Source: Microcoleus sp. LEGE 07076 (GTDB lineage: Bacteria > Cyanobacteriota > Cyanobacteriia > Cyanobacteriales > Microcoleaceae). Taken from it: a DNA stretch of 34,972 bases. Under the pieces are notes generated by a model. The model saw only the letters and a program-made list of their open reading frames with translations, had not been told where the DNA came from and did not search any database. Of this stretch, positions 18,801-27,411 are shown one piece after another. A program made the position numbers and the translations under genes. Every line of letters starts with the position of its first letter. Position 1 is the stretch's first letter. The stretch lies in assembly GCF_015207455.1 (NCBI RefSeq), contig NZ_JADEWV010000051.1, positions 1 to 34,972 on the forward strand. Reading direction: 5' to 3'.

Positions 18801-20163
18801 TTTGGGGACTCCGGCGGGCTGGTCGGATGCTTATCGGTTTAACCTGCAGGAGGCGGTTTTGGGCGCGGATCTGGTGGCTTCGGCTTCGCAAATTTTTGTG
18901 GTCCCAGATGCGATCGCCACTTTGGTGGCTGCTGTAACTCCTGGGAAAAATCCCGATTTGCTACAGTCGCCAGCGCCCGATTCTGTTATGGGCTCCCTCG
19001 CAGAAGCAGCACCTAGAAGTGTGAATGCTTCGGCTTTTAGCGGGGGAACTTTGATTCTAAATGCGGGGGCGGCAACGGTGGAATTAGCTTTAGTCGAACT
19101 CCCGTCCAATCTTCAGGATTTAACTCGTGCTGATTTTATTTGCCAAAGTTTTGATGCTGCTGGTGATGCTTTCGATCAGGATATTATCTGTCAGTTGTTG
19201 GCTAAAAATGAAACTTGGGGAATGTCGATCGATTTGCCGCGTCCGGGGCATCCCGATTTACCGAGTCGCTATCAATTGCAGCAGCGGTTGCAAGGTTCTG
19301 CTTTTGGGCTGCAATTGTTAGAGGCGGCAAGGCATTTGAAAGTTATTTTGCAACATCAAGAAAGTTTTGTTTTGAATATCGGCCAGCAGCATTGGGATGT
19401 GAAGCGTAGAGATTTGGAGAGTTTGGTTTTAGTGCCTTTTGTGCAGCAGTTGAATCGCGAATTAAATGCTTTGTTGAGCCGCGCGGGAATGTCGCCGGCG
19501 GGGATTAATCAGGCGATTTGTGCCGGAGGTATGGGTGCTTGGCCCGCGATCGCCCGCTGGTTGCGACAGAAGTTGCCGAATGCGATCGTCGTTCAACATC
19601 AAGAGTTCGAGGGCGATCGAGATATTTCAGAGCTTCACAATTCTGAAATATATTCTGTATTTACAAGTACAAATATCTCCGAAAAAATTGGTTTAGTTGC
19701 CTGCGGGTTGGCGAGTTTGGCTCTTTATCCTCAAATTTTGGATGTGGCGCAGCACCAGTACAATGACTTTTTTCTGCTGTGGGAATTAATGCAGGTTTTG
19801 GGTGTCGAAACTCAGAGCTTTGAGGAAATTTTGCAGTTATTGGAACGCCAAGGCGTGAATACCCGCACCTGTGAGTCCCGGATTCGCGAGATTTTGGAAG
19901 GAAAATTGCCGGCCGGACTTTTGCCGGAGGAGGAAGATTTCATGCTGCTAGCCGAGGATTCGAGGCAAAATCCAGATTGGCAAGCAATTTTGGCCGAGCC
20001 GCTTTTCTTTGAAGATGTCACGCGCGGTTATCGCTTGAATATCGAGCACGCTACGGTTGTTCGCGAATACTTAAACACCCTCGCCCGATCGAGCCAGCAA
20101 AAATTATTGGAACCGCTAACAATTGCTTGGGATGTTCCCATCGATAGTTATCCCAATTTTTAA
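15829..20163 (+). CDS. giant protein: coiled coil, acidic linker and Hsp70/actin-like ATPase domain
   Basis: Encodes 1444 residues from a TTG start. Order: small N-terminal helical domain (1-50); Pro-rich linker; a Gln-rich coiled coil (about 95-260, many QQQ runs); a long acidic, low-complexity region (about 360-790, Glu/Asp/Leu/Ser, with a repeated QVSEP...SSIAP motif); then an Hsp70/actin-like fold. In that fold the phosphate-1 loop is GIDFGSSG (808-815), phosphate-2 is GGTLILNAGAATVEL (about 1072) and the adenosine motif is AGGMGAWPAIARWL (about 1232). The last 150 residues form a helical tail. ATP binding is therefore likely; a chaperone role is only a guess, since no typical Hsp70 substrate-binding domain is recognisable. 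No signal peptide or membrane helix is seen. It stands alone, with large non-coding regions on both sides. Confidence 0.85.
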   Translation: MNSQKYKIQALIAEIDEVLSKPAPRLPWTGSIDTVHQRQLLERVRTYLVSSDSKLAAGDRPRSPSVRPVPVPVPKLPMPPVPSAAEQIMLAVTGEISNLRSTLTGPLQEDIEALRQQQQALIQEIKQLEAKRQQQQSLAQQQANQQQIISEFLQVLTGRLAETLDRDFSQILGSLENQLLQSSAPQSEQSALNSQTSEEHLLLISASRFEQMEQFQARAESLLVELDSTVGMVFEALEAKLQSYQTSLGQGIENMYGLRQQSEAMVAAFVNHALAAQLGREASSYVQQPLAKPSQRIALANLETTTPTVADRSGVPPAPSNTAIEPSARASKNRSGEFAQQDRFPYAGTEISSQSGQLMGQRDRIEAPLSFSDLEDNLFGSAPETPDSATRFADTESEDILAENGEDVEDLYASLFVGKEVAELELELENFTLENDESAAGSELVDFQEADWETTESLNKAEYLLVNLLDEGESLEDLLVGENSDFVIGNSVDDLTLDSEDLFEPQVAKVSQVSEPSALSSIAPTVPQVSEPPTQSSIAPQLDSDDRENLETVQNQGEDFDTAAVPGPPTLSAPPEISPHQPSAADVRTGEFDTSSPRLDDGYIQASPDEDLLPVEALENDLDRALNLDNNTLELLETDLYNLEGLETGQRRSNLSAVNSLDLAANSEGGAENPFAEAAEAELGTLEDLFSDVLELSSEDEPFVLEDELGDDLLAEEDESKLTLDDILASLTETDRALMDTAETDAVRSSPPESKKKTLIPTESKSEVVEEQTGLSEKTRQQESPAHSVVGAIAPSSRTRPNSRWYLGIDFGSSGMSAALVDRASSQLYPIYWEASQVEGTSDRRASFRIPSVAVMEETAPSATSPQVTVKSVGCRQLALPAGEFLLQNFKLPLKVSIPYQRATAGMYEPLLQWSPDRALSIAIPLQGVRALLATLNPSQQGQKFGGEGEVLDAAMPEANFALPVSNLICKASGLMAETLDAALLDLQGVILGTPAGWSDAYRFNLQEAVLGADLVASASQIFVVPDAIATLVAAVTPGKNPDLLQSPAPDSVMGSLAEAAPRSVNASAFSGGTLILNAGAATVELALVELPSNLQDLTRADFICQSFDAAGDAFDQDIICQLLAKNETWGMSIDLPRPGHPDLPSRYQLQQRLQGSAFGLQLLEAARHLKVILQHQESFVLNIGQQHWDVKRRDLESLVLVPFVQQLNRELNALLSRAGMSPAGINQAICAGGMGAWPAIARWLRQKLPNAIVVQHQEFEGDRDISELHNSEIYSVFTSTNISEKIGLVACGLASLALYPQILDVAQHQYNDFFLLWELMQVLGVETQSFEEILQLLERQGVNTRTCESRIREILEGKLPAGLLPEEEDFMLLAEDSRQNPDWQAILAEPLFFEDVTRGYRLNIEHATVVREYLNTLARSSQQKLLEPLTIAWDVPIDSYPNF

Positions 20164-20206
20164 AAGTCCAGAACTTAGGCTCGCGAATTAAATAACTTAG
20201 GATCGC

Positions 20207-20393
20207 GAATTAAATAATTTACACATAATTGTGGGATGGGCGGGAGAGCCCGTCCCACAAGAACAATAAAAATGGTAAGTTATTTAATTCTCATTCCTGA
20301 CAATTTTAATTGTTATTCTGGGATCTCCCGCCCGCCCTTTTTGGACGGGCGGCCAGGACATCCCACTTTCCTTGTGTAAGTTATTTAATTCTC
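20207..20393. repeat. two adjoining copies of the GAATTAAATAA MITE-like element
   Basis: Copy one spans GAATTAAATAATTTACA (20207) to GTAAGTTATTTAATTC (ending 20290), with an internal GTGGGATGGGCGGGAG/CCCGTCCCAC hairpin. Copy two shares the right end TTGTGTAAGTTATTTAATTC (ending 20393) and the CAATTTTAATTGTTATT segment seen in the copy at 30268-30373. Confidence 0.8.
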
Positions 20394-20432
20394 ATTCCTG
20401 ATCTCAAATCCGGTTGTATCAGAAGGATAACT

Positions 20433-20546
20433 GGCGTTGCTGAATACAGCTATGAATTCAAGATTTCCCAGTTGCTATAAGCCAGCTATAGTCAGTTTTG
20501 TAACATCAAGCAAAAAGTTGATTGATCATCAATCCGGATTACTCAT
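20433..20546 (+). repeat. 114-bp dispersed repeat, left inverted copy
   Basis: Begins GGCGTTGCTGAATACAGC. Aligned by eye with the reverse complement of 28158-28271 it gives the same length with no gaps and about 11 differences (roughly 90% identity). The GGCGTTGCTGAAT end faces outwards in both copies. The end resembles termini of cyanobacterial insertion sequences as I recall them, but no transposase is adjacent. Confidence 0.85.
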
Positions 20547-20675
20547 CCCTGGAGCATCTCATCAGAGTAAAAACACTTCTTTTGACTCCTTCTTTATTCC
20601 TCTTCCCTCCTGTCTTCAATTTCGAGCAGGGCTGCTTTCCGACAGAGATGCTCCCTGGAAATCAGTTGCAGCAAG

Positions 20676-23600
20676 TTACAACTCTAATTTCCTAAGTGCC
20701 ACAACACTCCTTTGCCTAACAGGAATTTCAATCCTGAATTCAGCCCCTTGACCGGGTTCAGAAAAGCATTGGAGTGAGCCACTATGTTTAACAACTACAA
20801 TTTGATAGCTGATTGACAGTCCCAATCCAGTTCCTTGACCAATAGGTTTTGTGGTGAAGAAGGGGTCAAACACCTGCTGTCTCACTTCTTGCGTCATCCC
20901 TGAACCGTTGTCTTGAATTTGAATCACCACTCTTTTAGAATGACTGAGCTGAGTATCGTCAGTCAATAACTTAGTCCGAATTGTGATGCAACTGGGATGA
21001 TTGAGTGCATCTTTCGCAGAAAGCTGAGCGTTGTATTTATCTAAAGCATCAAAGGCGTTTGCCAGAATATTCATAAATACCTGGTTCAACTGACCTGCAT
21101 AGCACTCTACTTTTGGTAAATCGTCGTATTCCTTTAGGACTTCAATGGCAGGACAATCGGGTTTTGCTTTCAGCCGATTTTGCAAAAGCATGAGTGTGCT
21201 GTCAATTCCCTCATGGATGTCAACAGGCTTCATTTCTGCTTCATCCAGTCGCGAGAAGTTTCGCAGCGAGAGGACAATTTGACGAATGCGATCGGCTCCT
21301 ACATTCATTGATGTGAGTATTTTCGGCAAGTCTTCCATCATGAAGCCCAAGTCGATTTCTGTAATTTTCTCTTCAATTTGGCGGTTTGTCGCTGGATAGG
21401 TCTGTTGATAAAGCTCCACTAACTCCAGTAAATGCTGCGTATACTCAGCAGTGTGGATCAGATTGCCGTAAATGAAGTTCACGGGATTGTTGATTTCATG
21501 GGCAACTCCAGCTACCAGTTGCCCCAAACCTGACATTTTCTCAGTTTGAATTAATTGGGTTTGCGTCCGTTGCAGTTCCTCTAGGGTGGCAAAAAGATGT
21601 TGATTTTTTTCGTGCAATTCCTGAGTTCTCTGCTCGACTCGCTTTTCCAGCGTATGGTTTGCTTTCTCCAGTTGCACTTTTGCCACAGCAAGCTTGTTGT
21701 ATAGTATTGCATTTTGCAGCGAGATCGCTGCCTGCGCCGTGAGCAACCGCAGAACTTCCAGACAGTTACGACTGAAAGCGCCGATGGTCAAATTATTTTC
21801 CAGATACACCATGCCAATCAACTTGCCGCGATTACAAATTGGCATACACAGCAAGCTTTTGGGCTGTTGTTGCATCATGTAGGGATCCGTGGCAAAAGTC
21901 GTTTCCCGTCTGGCATCGTCCAGCACTAAAGGCTCGGCAGTGCGGGAGACATAGTTGACAATGGAGTGGGGAATGTCGCGACTTGATTGCAAGGGGCGCG
22001 ATCGCAACCAAAATTCCGAAGTTTCACTGAGTTCGAGGCGTTGGGTCGCAACTTCTAAGGGAGTTTCGATCTCCGCATTAGTTGAATTTTGGGCGACAAT
22101 CACCCAATTTTTTTCAGGTCGTAGCAACAGTACATATTTTTCGGCTCCGGCATTTTCAACCACTACCTGCATCAACGTTGCTAGTAGCTTATCGATCTCA
22201 ATTTCTCCAGCCAGCGCATGAGATGCTTTGATCACCGTTGCTAAATCGAGATTTTCGGAAATGGTGGAACCGTTGCGTCCCTGGCCGATGGTGGTGGAAC
22301 GAACACCCTGGCTCGAAGAGCTTGGATCCTCGCCTTGCAGGATCGGAGCCAAAAGTTGCCGATAGCGCTGTTCTAAGTCCTTTAACTTTGCCTCCGCACC
22401 CCAGCGTCCATAGCCATAATAGGCATTCGTCAGGTAAACCCGAGCGATCGTTTCTTTGCCCCAATCGAGATAGAATCGAGCCGCAAGTTCGTTGGCGAGG
22501 GCTTCTTCTTGCGTGTATTCGTTGGCTTTGGCGGCCGCGATCGCCCGATCGTAGCGATCGAGCGCGTCCGACATTTGACCCAGCACCCGACATTGTTCTG
22601 CAGCCACCAACTCAAATTTATGCAGATAATTCATGGGCGCATGAGTGGCCCAGGTTTGCATTTTTTGCTGGTTCTCAGTAACTCGTTGCAGCAATTCTGC
22701 CTGTTCAAACGGTGTAGCAGTAGGATAGACAGCCAGCGCCGTGAGCGAATCATAAAAATGAAAGACCGGAATCGTGGCGTATCCGGCGCCTGCTCCTAGA
22801 TACTGTCTGGCTTGAGTAGCAGTGGCGATTGCCAAAGACAAATCCCCAAACAGGTAGCAGAGAATTAGTTTATGAACGTAGAAATAATGAAGTCCTGTAA
22901 ATTCATTTGCAGCAATTAGCTGAGGCAATAATTCTTCCTCGTTGAAGGCCTGACCAGTCAGCACACAAGCATTCTGGGCCTTGCCTAATAAGTTAAGAAC
23001 CGCTTGATGATAGATCCGGCAGTAGTTGAGGGTGGTAGTTTGTTGGAAATTCTCTAGGAGAAGAGTATAACCCTGCATATCTTCTTCTAGGCGAGGCAGT
23101 TCCCGCCCCTGGAAATAGGAATACTGACAAATGTCTTTGGCATGGAAGCCGACGTAGTACATATTTCCCGTGTCGATCGCAATTTGATAGCCTTCCAACA
23201 TCAACTCCACAGCATTCTGGAGATGAGATTTCAGATAGATGATGAAGGCACCCACGACATACAAAACCATCGGCTTAATGGCGTTCATATTCAACTTAGC
23301 ATTCAACCCTAATGCCAATTTCCCCACTCGATCGGCTGCTTCAACGTCTTGCAAAATCCCGTTTAGAAGAATTCCGTAGCAGGCATAGCAGAACGCAGAA
23401 AAGGGCGCATTGCCATACTGAATCGAAGCTTTTACTTGTGACAAAATGAGCAGCGGAAACAGATTCGGGGTGGCAATATAAACACTGGGAGCCACACTGG
23501 CCACAATTTGAACAACTGCCAGTTTGTCTGCAGCCGTCATCATTGGCAAATCGACCAGTTCTTCCTGATTGCGCCCGTCCACCAAAACAGCCGTTTCTTG

Positions 23601-26324
23601 CAGAGCCGCCTGAATATCAGCCTGGGTTGGCTCAAGAGGAAAAACCAGGCCGAACTGTGCCATCGCTTGCCGAGCGATCGCGATCGCAGCGAGTACATTA
23701 TTTTGGGCTGTATAGGCCTGAATTTTGATGTCGTAAATGCCGACGCGATCAAGCAAAGTCTTGGCTTGCCGCATCACGATCTCACCCAGTTGCTCCATCT
23801 GCTCATAGGCTCCGCAGAGATAAGCTGCGATCGCCGCTGACTTGTGCAGAGACAGGGTTAACGCATACTGACGGTGCCATCCGTCCGATGGCAGCAAGCG
23901 GATTCCCCCGGTCAAATACTCAATAGCAACTTTGTGCGCGGTGGAAGCGAGAGCTTTTCGTCCTGCTATCAGGTTGAGTTGAGCCAGTTGCTCCCGCTCA
24001 TCTGGCGATCGGATCAACTCGATACCCATATTCAGGTGATTCACAATCTCAAAAACGTTGGCTTCTCGCTCGGCTTCTGGCACATTTTTCAACAGCCGTT
24101 GCCCGATTTTGAGATGAGTCGCCTGTTTATTATCCTCTGGAATTAACGAGTAGGCGGCTTGTTGAACACGATCGTGAAGAAACTTGTAAGAGACGATGAG
24201 TTTTTCGTGGTCGTTAGGAATGGTTGCATTTTCTGCAGCAAATGTCGAACGATCCGCCGGGAATAATTTGTACCCCTCGCCGCCCAAAGGCAAAATCAGT
24301 CCTTCTTTGAGGGCTTGCCACAAAGCAGCAGCCGTCTCTGTGGTAGATTGCTCGTACACGAGCGCCAAGGTTTCCAGGTCGAATTGGTTGCCAATACAAG
24401 CCGCCAGTTTCAAGACATTTTGAGTTTCCAATGACAACTTGTGCAATTGCTTGGCCACAAATTCCACCACATCCTCAATCAGGCTCATAGAGCGGATTGA
24501 GGCGATGTCATAATGCCAACGGCCCACCGAGGCATCAAATACAATTAGTCGATCGACATGAAGCGATTTAAGAAATTGATTGCTGAAGAAAGGATTACCC
24601 TTAGTCTGTTGATACACGAACGTTGTCAAGGAAATTGCTTGCTCTGGTGAGGCATTTAGAGTATCGGCAATCAAGTAGTTGAGATGGAGGGGTCTCAACG
24701 GAGACAAAGCAATTTTATTGATTGTCACCGATAGCTGTAGCAGTTCTTCTATTCTCTGCATTAACGGATGCGCGGGCGAAACTTCGTTATCCCGATACGC
24801 ACCCACGAGCAGTAAATAGTGGCTTTTTGCTTCACTCATCAGCAGTTGCATCAGCTTGAGTGAGGCGGAGTCTGCCCATTGCAGGTCATCGAGAAAAACC
24901 ACCAGGGGATGCTCTTGCGTGGTGAAAACCTGGATAAACTTTTGGAACAACAGATTAAAGCGATTTTCGGCTGCACTGCTCGACAGTTCCGATGCCGGAG
25001 GCTGTTCACCAATGATTCGTTCGAGTTCTGGAATTACCTCCAGGATCACTTGGCTATTCTCGCCGAGTGCAGCCAGAATCTTGGTTTTCCAGAGATCGAT
25101 CTGGGCATCGCTCTCAGTCAGCAGTTGCCCCATCAAGTCACGGAATGCCTGCACCAACGCCGAGAATGGGATGTTGCGTTGAAATTGATCGAACTTGCCT
25201 TTGATGAAGTACCCGCGTTGCCGCACGATAAGCTTGTGCACTTCGTTGACGACGGCGGTTTTGCCCACGCCGGAAAAGCCCGCCACTAGCATTAGTTCGG
25301 TGGCTCCCTGCTGCACCCGCTCAAAGGCTGCCACCAGCATGGCCACTTCCGCCTCCCTACCGTACAGCTTTTCAGGAATCATGAAGCGATCGCAAGTATC
25401 CCGGTCTCCCAGCTTAAACGGCACAATGATGGCCGTTGCGTTCCACTGCTGCAAACAGATTTCCAAGTCGTGCTTCAGTCCCCAGGCGGTCTGATAGCGG
25501 TCTTCTGCATTCTTCGCCATCAGTTTGCTCACCACCTCCGAGAGGAGCGGTGGCACGGCAGGATTCAGGTTATGGACGGCGGGGGGGTGTTTGGCGATGT
25601 GGCAATGTACCAGTTCGAGCGCATCATCCGATTGAAACGGCAACTGGCCAGTCAGCAATTCGTAGAAGGTGATGCCTAGCGAATAGAAATCGGTGCGGTG
25701 GTCAATGCCCCGGTTCATCCGCCCGGTTTGTTCGGGAGATAAATACGCCAGCGTCCCTTCGAGCACTGAAGGACTGGTCGAAAGTTGCGTTTCTCTCGGC
25801 AGCAGGGAAGCGATGCCAAAGTCAATCAGCTTAATCTGCTTGGTGGTGGGATGAATCAGAATATTTGCAGGCTTGATATCTTTATGAATAATGCCATTAC
25901 TGTAGAGATTGTTGAGCGATTGGGCGAGGGCGATGGCAATTTGCAAAAATTCGGTGAAAAATTGTGGCTGGCAGCTAGGAGGCTTGTGAAGTGAGATACT
26001 TTCTTGAGACTGCCGAGCCCAAAGCGCTGCATATTCCTTGAGTGAAATGCCTCCGAAATCCTCCATAATTAGAGCAAGCTGATTTTGGTAGCTCTCCAGA
26101 CTATAGGAACGGACAACTTCAGGAATGTTCAGAGTATGGGCGATCGTATATTGGTTTTTGAACTGTGCTAATTGAGCTAGGGTGGGATAAGCTGTTTTTA
26201 GAAGTTTGATCGCAACGGGAGTTCGATCGAACTCTCGACAGCCCCGATAAACAATAGTTCTCGAACTTGTATAAATCGTTTCATCGATTCGATAGCCTGG
26301 AATGTCAATCAAGCTCTTTAGCAT
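20676..26324 (-). CDS. trifunctional Ser/Thr kinase - ATPase - GAF - histidine kinase (HstK-like)
   Basis: A cytosolic 1882-residue signalling protein. Domains: Ser/Thr kinase (1 to about 275; catalytic HKDIKPAN with D149, then DFGIAS); AAA-type ATPase (about 310-600; Walker A GFSGVGKT with K355; acidic FLDDLQWAD as Walker B); a long helical, TPR-like repeat region (about 700-1330); GAF domain (about 1375-1545); coiled coil; and a histidine kinase core with H1609 in GVAHEINNP, the N-box NILANAFDAL, DNGSGM and GTGLGL (1831-1836). All motifs are intact. It belongs to the family of HstK from Anabaena. A ligand sensed by the GAF domain may coordinate both kinase outputs; that is inference. It lies inside the inverted-repeat-bounded segment and is followed on the upstream side by the oxidase-like gene on the same strand. 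Confidence 0.95.
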   Translation of the reverse strand: MLKSLIDIPGYRIDETIYTSSRTIVYRGCREFDRTPVAIKLLKTAYPTLAQLAQFKNQYTIAHTLNIPEVVRSYSLESYQNQLALIMEDFGGISLKEYAALWARQSQESISLHKPPSCQPQFFTEFLQIAIALAQSLNNLYSNGIIHKDIKPANILIHPTTKQIKLIDFGIASLLPRETQLSTSPSVLEGTLAYLSPEQTGRMNRGIDHRTDFYSLGITFYELLTGQLPFQSDDALELVHCHIAKHPPAVHNLNPAVPPLLSEVVSKLMAKNAEDRYQTAWGLKHDLEICLQQWNATAIIVPFKLGDRDTCDRFMIPEKLYGREAEVAMLVAAFERVQQGATELMLVAGFSGVGKTAVVNEVHKLIVRQRGYFIKGKFDQFQRNIPFSALVQAFRDLMGQLLTESDAQIDLWKTKILAALGENSQVILEVIPELERIIGEQPPASELSSSAAENRFNLLFQKFIQVFTTQEHPLVVFLDDLQWADSASLKLMQLLMSEAKSHYLLLVGAYRDNEVSPAHPLMQRIEELLQLSVTINKIALSPLRPLHLNYLIADTLNASPEQAISLTTFVYQQTKGNPFFSNQFLKSLHVDRLIVFDASVGRWHYDIASIRSMSLIEDVVEFVAKQLHKLSLETQNVLKLAACIGNQFDLETLALVYEQSTTETAAALWQALKEGLILPLGGEGYKLFPADRSTFAAENATIPNDHEKLIVSYKFLHDRVQQAAYSLIPEDNKQATHLKIGQRLLKNVPEAEREANVFEIVNHLNMGIELIRSPDEREQLAQLNLIAGRKALASTAHKVAIEYLTGGIRLLPSDGWHRQYALTLSLHKSAAIAAYLCGAYEQMEQLGEIVMRQAKTLLDRVGIYDIKIQAYTAQNNVLAAIAIARQAMAQFGLVFPLEPTQADIQAALQETAVLVDGRNQEELVDLPMMTAADKLAVVQIVASVAPSVYIATPNLFPLLILSQVKASIQYGNAPFSAFCYACYGILLNGILQDVEAADRVGKLALGLNAKLNMNAIKPMVLYVVGAFIIYLKSHLQNAVELMLEGYQIAIDTGNMYYVGFHAKDICQYSYFQGRELPRLEEDMQGYTLLLENFQQTTTLNYCRIYHQAVLNLLGKAQNACVLTGQAFNEEELLPQLIAANEFTGLHYFYVHKLILCYLFGDLSLAIATATQARQYLGAGAGYATIPVFHFYDSLTALAVYPTATPFEQAELLQRVTENQQKMQTWATHAPMNYLHKFELVAAEQCRVLGQMSDALDRYDRAIAAAKANEYTQEEALANELAARFYLDWGKETIARVYLTNAYYGYGRWGAEAKLKDLEQRYRQLLAPILQGEDPSSSSQGVRSTTIGQGRNGSTISENLDLATVIKASHALAGEIEIDKLLATLMQVVVENAGAEKYVLLLRPEKNWVIVAQNSTNAEIETPLEVATQRLELSETSEFWLRSRPLQSSRDIPHSIVNYVSRTAEPLVLDDARRETTFATDPYMMQQQPKSLLCMPICNRGKLIGMVYLENNLTIGAFSRNCLEVLRLLTAQAAISLQNAILYNKLAVAKVQLEKANHTLEKRVEQRTQELHEKNQHLFATLEELQRTQTQLIQTEKMSGLGQLVAGVAHEINNPVNFIYGNLIHTAEYTQHLLELVELYQQTYPATNRQIEEKITEIDLGFMMEDLPKILTSMNVGADRIRQIVLSLRNFSRLDEAEMKPVDIHEGIDSTLMLLQNRLKAKPDCPAIEVLKEYDDLPKVECYAGQLNQVFMNILANAFDALDKYNAQLSAKDALNHPSCITIRTKLLTDDTQLSHSKRVVIQIQDNGSGMTQEVRQQVFDPFFTTKPIGQGTGLGLSISYQIVVVKHSGSLQCFSEPGQGAEFRIEIPVRQRSVVALRKLEL

Positions 26325-26655
26325 AAACTCTTTTCAACACAATATATCTAGTCTACCTACACTGAAGGTTACTTTTAAACTGCGCTCATATTTTTTTGAG
26401 CAAAAACGTATGGGATAAATGCGACACCAGCCATTTGTAACGGGTCTCCTGGCGAGCCGGTGATTTATATAGCTTATATGCCTCATGGCAAAGAATTGGG
26501 CGATTCGATTGCCAATATTTTGTGCCGTGCAATACAGTTAGCACCACAAATCAAAGAGAGCCTTTGTCACAAACATAATACTACTGAAAAAAGATGGTAG
26601 AAGAGAAGCGTTATCCCCTCTACCATCGCTACAACAACTGACCAATGGCAATAAA
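26325..26655. other. intergenic region between the trifunctional kinase and the oxidase-like gene
   Basis: Contains the minus-strand terminator of the oxidase-like gene (26587-26627) and, on the plus strand, an open stretch (about 26400-26600) encoding PVIYIAYMPHGKELGDSIA without a proper start, which could be a relic of a transposase-like gene. The kinase promoter should be near 26325-26450. Confidence 0.45.
26587..26627 (-). terminator. intrinsic terminator of the oxidase-like gene
   Basis: On the minus strand GATGGTAGA (26627-26619) pairs with TCTACCATC (26601-26593), followed by six T residues (26592-26587). It begins 29 nt after the stop codon. It is the clearest intrinsic terminator in the window and implies that this gene is not co-transcribed with the kinase downstream. 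Confidence 0.85.
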
Positions 26656-27399
26656 TTAGACGGCGGTCAACGATCGTTCTGAAACAGCCGCCTTGCCAAA
26701 CGGATTTTCGTAGGAATGAGTCTTGATGTAAACCAAAAATTCATTCACCAGTTCTGCAAAATAGTCAAAGGCGACATCAATCAACTCCATCGCTTGTTGG
26801 TGAATCTCCTCTGGCACTTCAATTTCTCTGATGGCTTGCAAAGAGGCTGGTGTATGGAGTGTGTGGGTATTTTCAATGTGATTGTGACACATACCAAAAT
26901 AGCGGAACTCATGCCCAGTCATGGCTTGCAGTTGCATTGCCACCGGATTGGTTGCCCGGAAAAAAACATTGGCTGTGACTTCAGAAACCTCGATCGCCAC
27001 CAGCTTCATGATCGGATCGGCTTGGTAGGTGTAGCGTTCAAACAGAGGAAGCATGGAGCGAGAGACCTTGGTGTGATCGCTCCAAATGAATCGTACAACA
27101 TCGCTGAACGGCATGGAATAATTCATGCCCATCTTCTCCATGTCTTCCAGCAGCCATTGCCAATGAAAGTGTTCTTCATGAGTGTGCCGATTCACCATTT
27201 CTTGAATCTTGTTTGTCGTGGGTTCCTCTCGCAAAACCCGCTTGCACAACTCGCTGAACTCGAGCGCCAGTGGGGTAATCACTGGCGCAAATGCCAGTTT
27301 TTGCCGAGGTTCAACACTTTCATCTTTCATGTACTCGAAAAATGGCAACTCAGCAAACTCCTGATTTTTTTTCTCTATGATATCTAGAAGGTCTTTCAT
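26656..27399 (-). CDS. heme-oxygenase-like, putative di-metal oxidase of unknown substrate
   Basis: Encodes 247 residues from the ATG at 27399, chosen over the upstream in-frame start because AGGAG lies 7 nt before it. The protein is all-helical with no membrane segment. Its His/Glu spacing fits the heme-oxygenase-like diiron oxidase (HDO) pattern known from CADD and UndA: E67 and H74 (seven apart), E137, then H172-x3-E176-x2-H179. In CADD the fifth ligand is Asp, here Glu. Extra histidines H72, H77 and H79 and the lone C171 lie close by. The reaction could be an oxidative cleavage or hydroxylation, but the substrate is unknown. No redox partner is adjacent. It ends in its own terminator. The family placement is from motif spacing only, so the confidence is moderate. 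Confidence 0.6.
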   Translation of the reverse strand: MKDLLDIIEKKNQEFAELPFFEYMKDESVEPRQKLAFAPVITPLALEFSELCKRVLREEPTTNKIQEMVNRHTHEEHFHWQWLLEDMEKMGMNYSMPFSDVVRFIWSDHTKVSRSMLPLFERYTYQADPIMKLVAIEVSEVTANVFFRATNPVAMQLQAMTGHEFRYFGMCHNHIENTHTLHTPASLQAIREIEVPEEIHQQAMELIDVAFDYFAELVNEFLVYIKTHSYENPFGKAAVSERSLTAV

Positions 27400-27406
27400 T
27401 TCAATT

Positions 27407-27411
27407 CTCCT
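27407..27411 (-). promoter_or_regulatory. ribosome binding site of the oxidase-like gene
   Basis: AGGAG on the minus strand, 7 nt before the ATG at 27399; it decides between this start and an in-frame one at 27534. Confidence 0.8.

Larger units (their letters stand above)
20164..20675. repeat. intergenic cluster of nested interspersed repeats
   Basis: Between two convergent giant genes. From the left: a solo GAATTAAATAACTTA (20185-20199); a full element 20207-20290; a second element ending at 20393 that contains a GC-rich CCCGCCC hairpin; and the left 114-bp inverted repeat (20433-20546). The 104-codon plus-strand frame beginning in that last repeat is not recognisable as a gene. The remainder (20547-20675) shows nothing. 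Confidence 0.75.

Noticed and set aside
20437-20751. Plus-strand frame of 104 codons
   Set aside because: It begins inside the 114-bp dispersed repeat and ends antisense to the trifunctional kinase.
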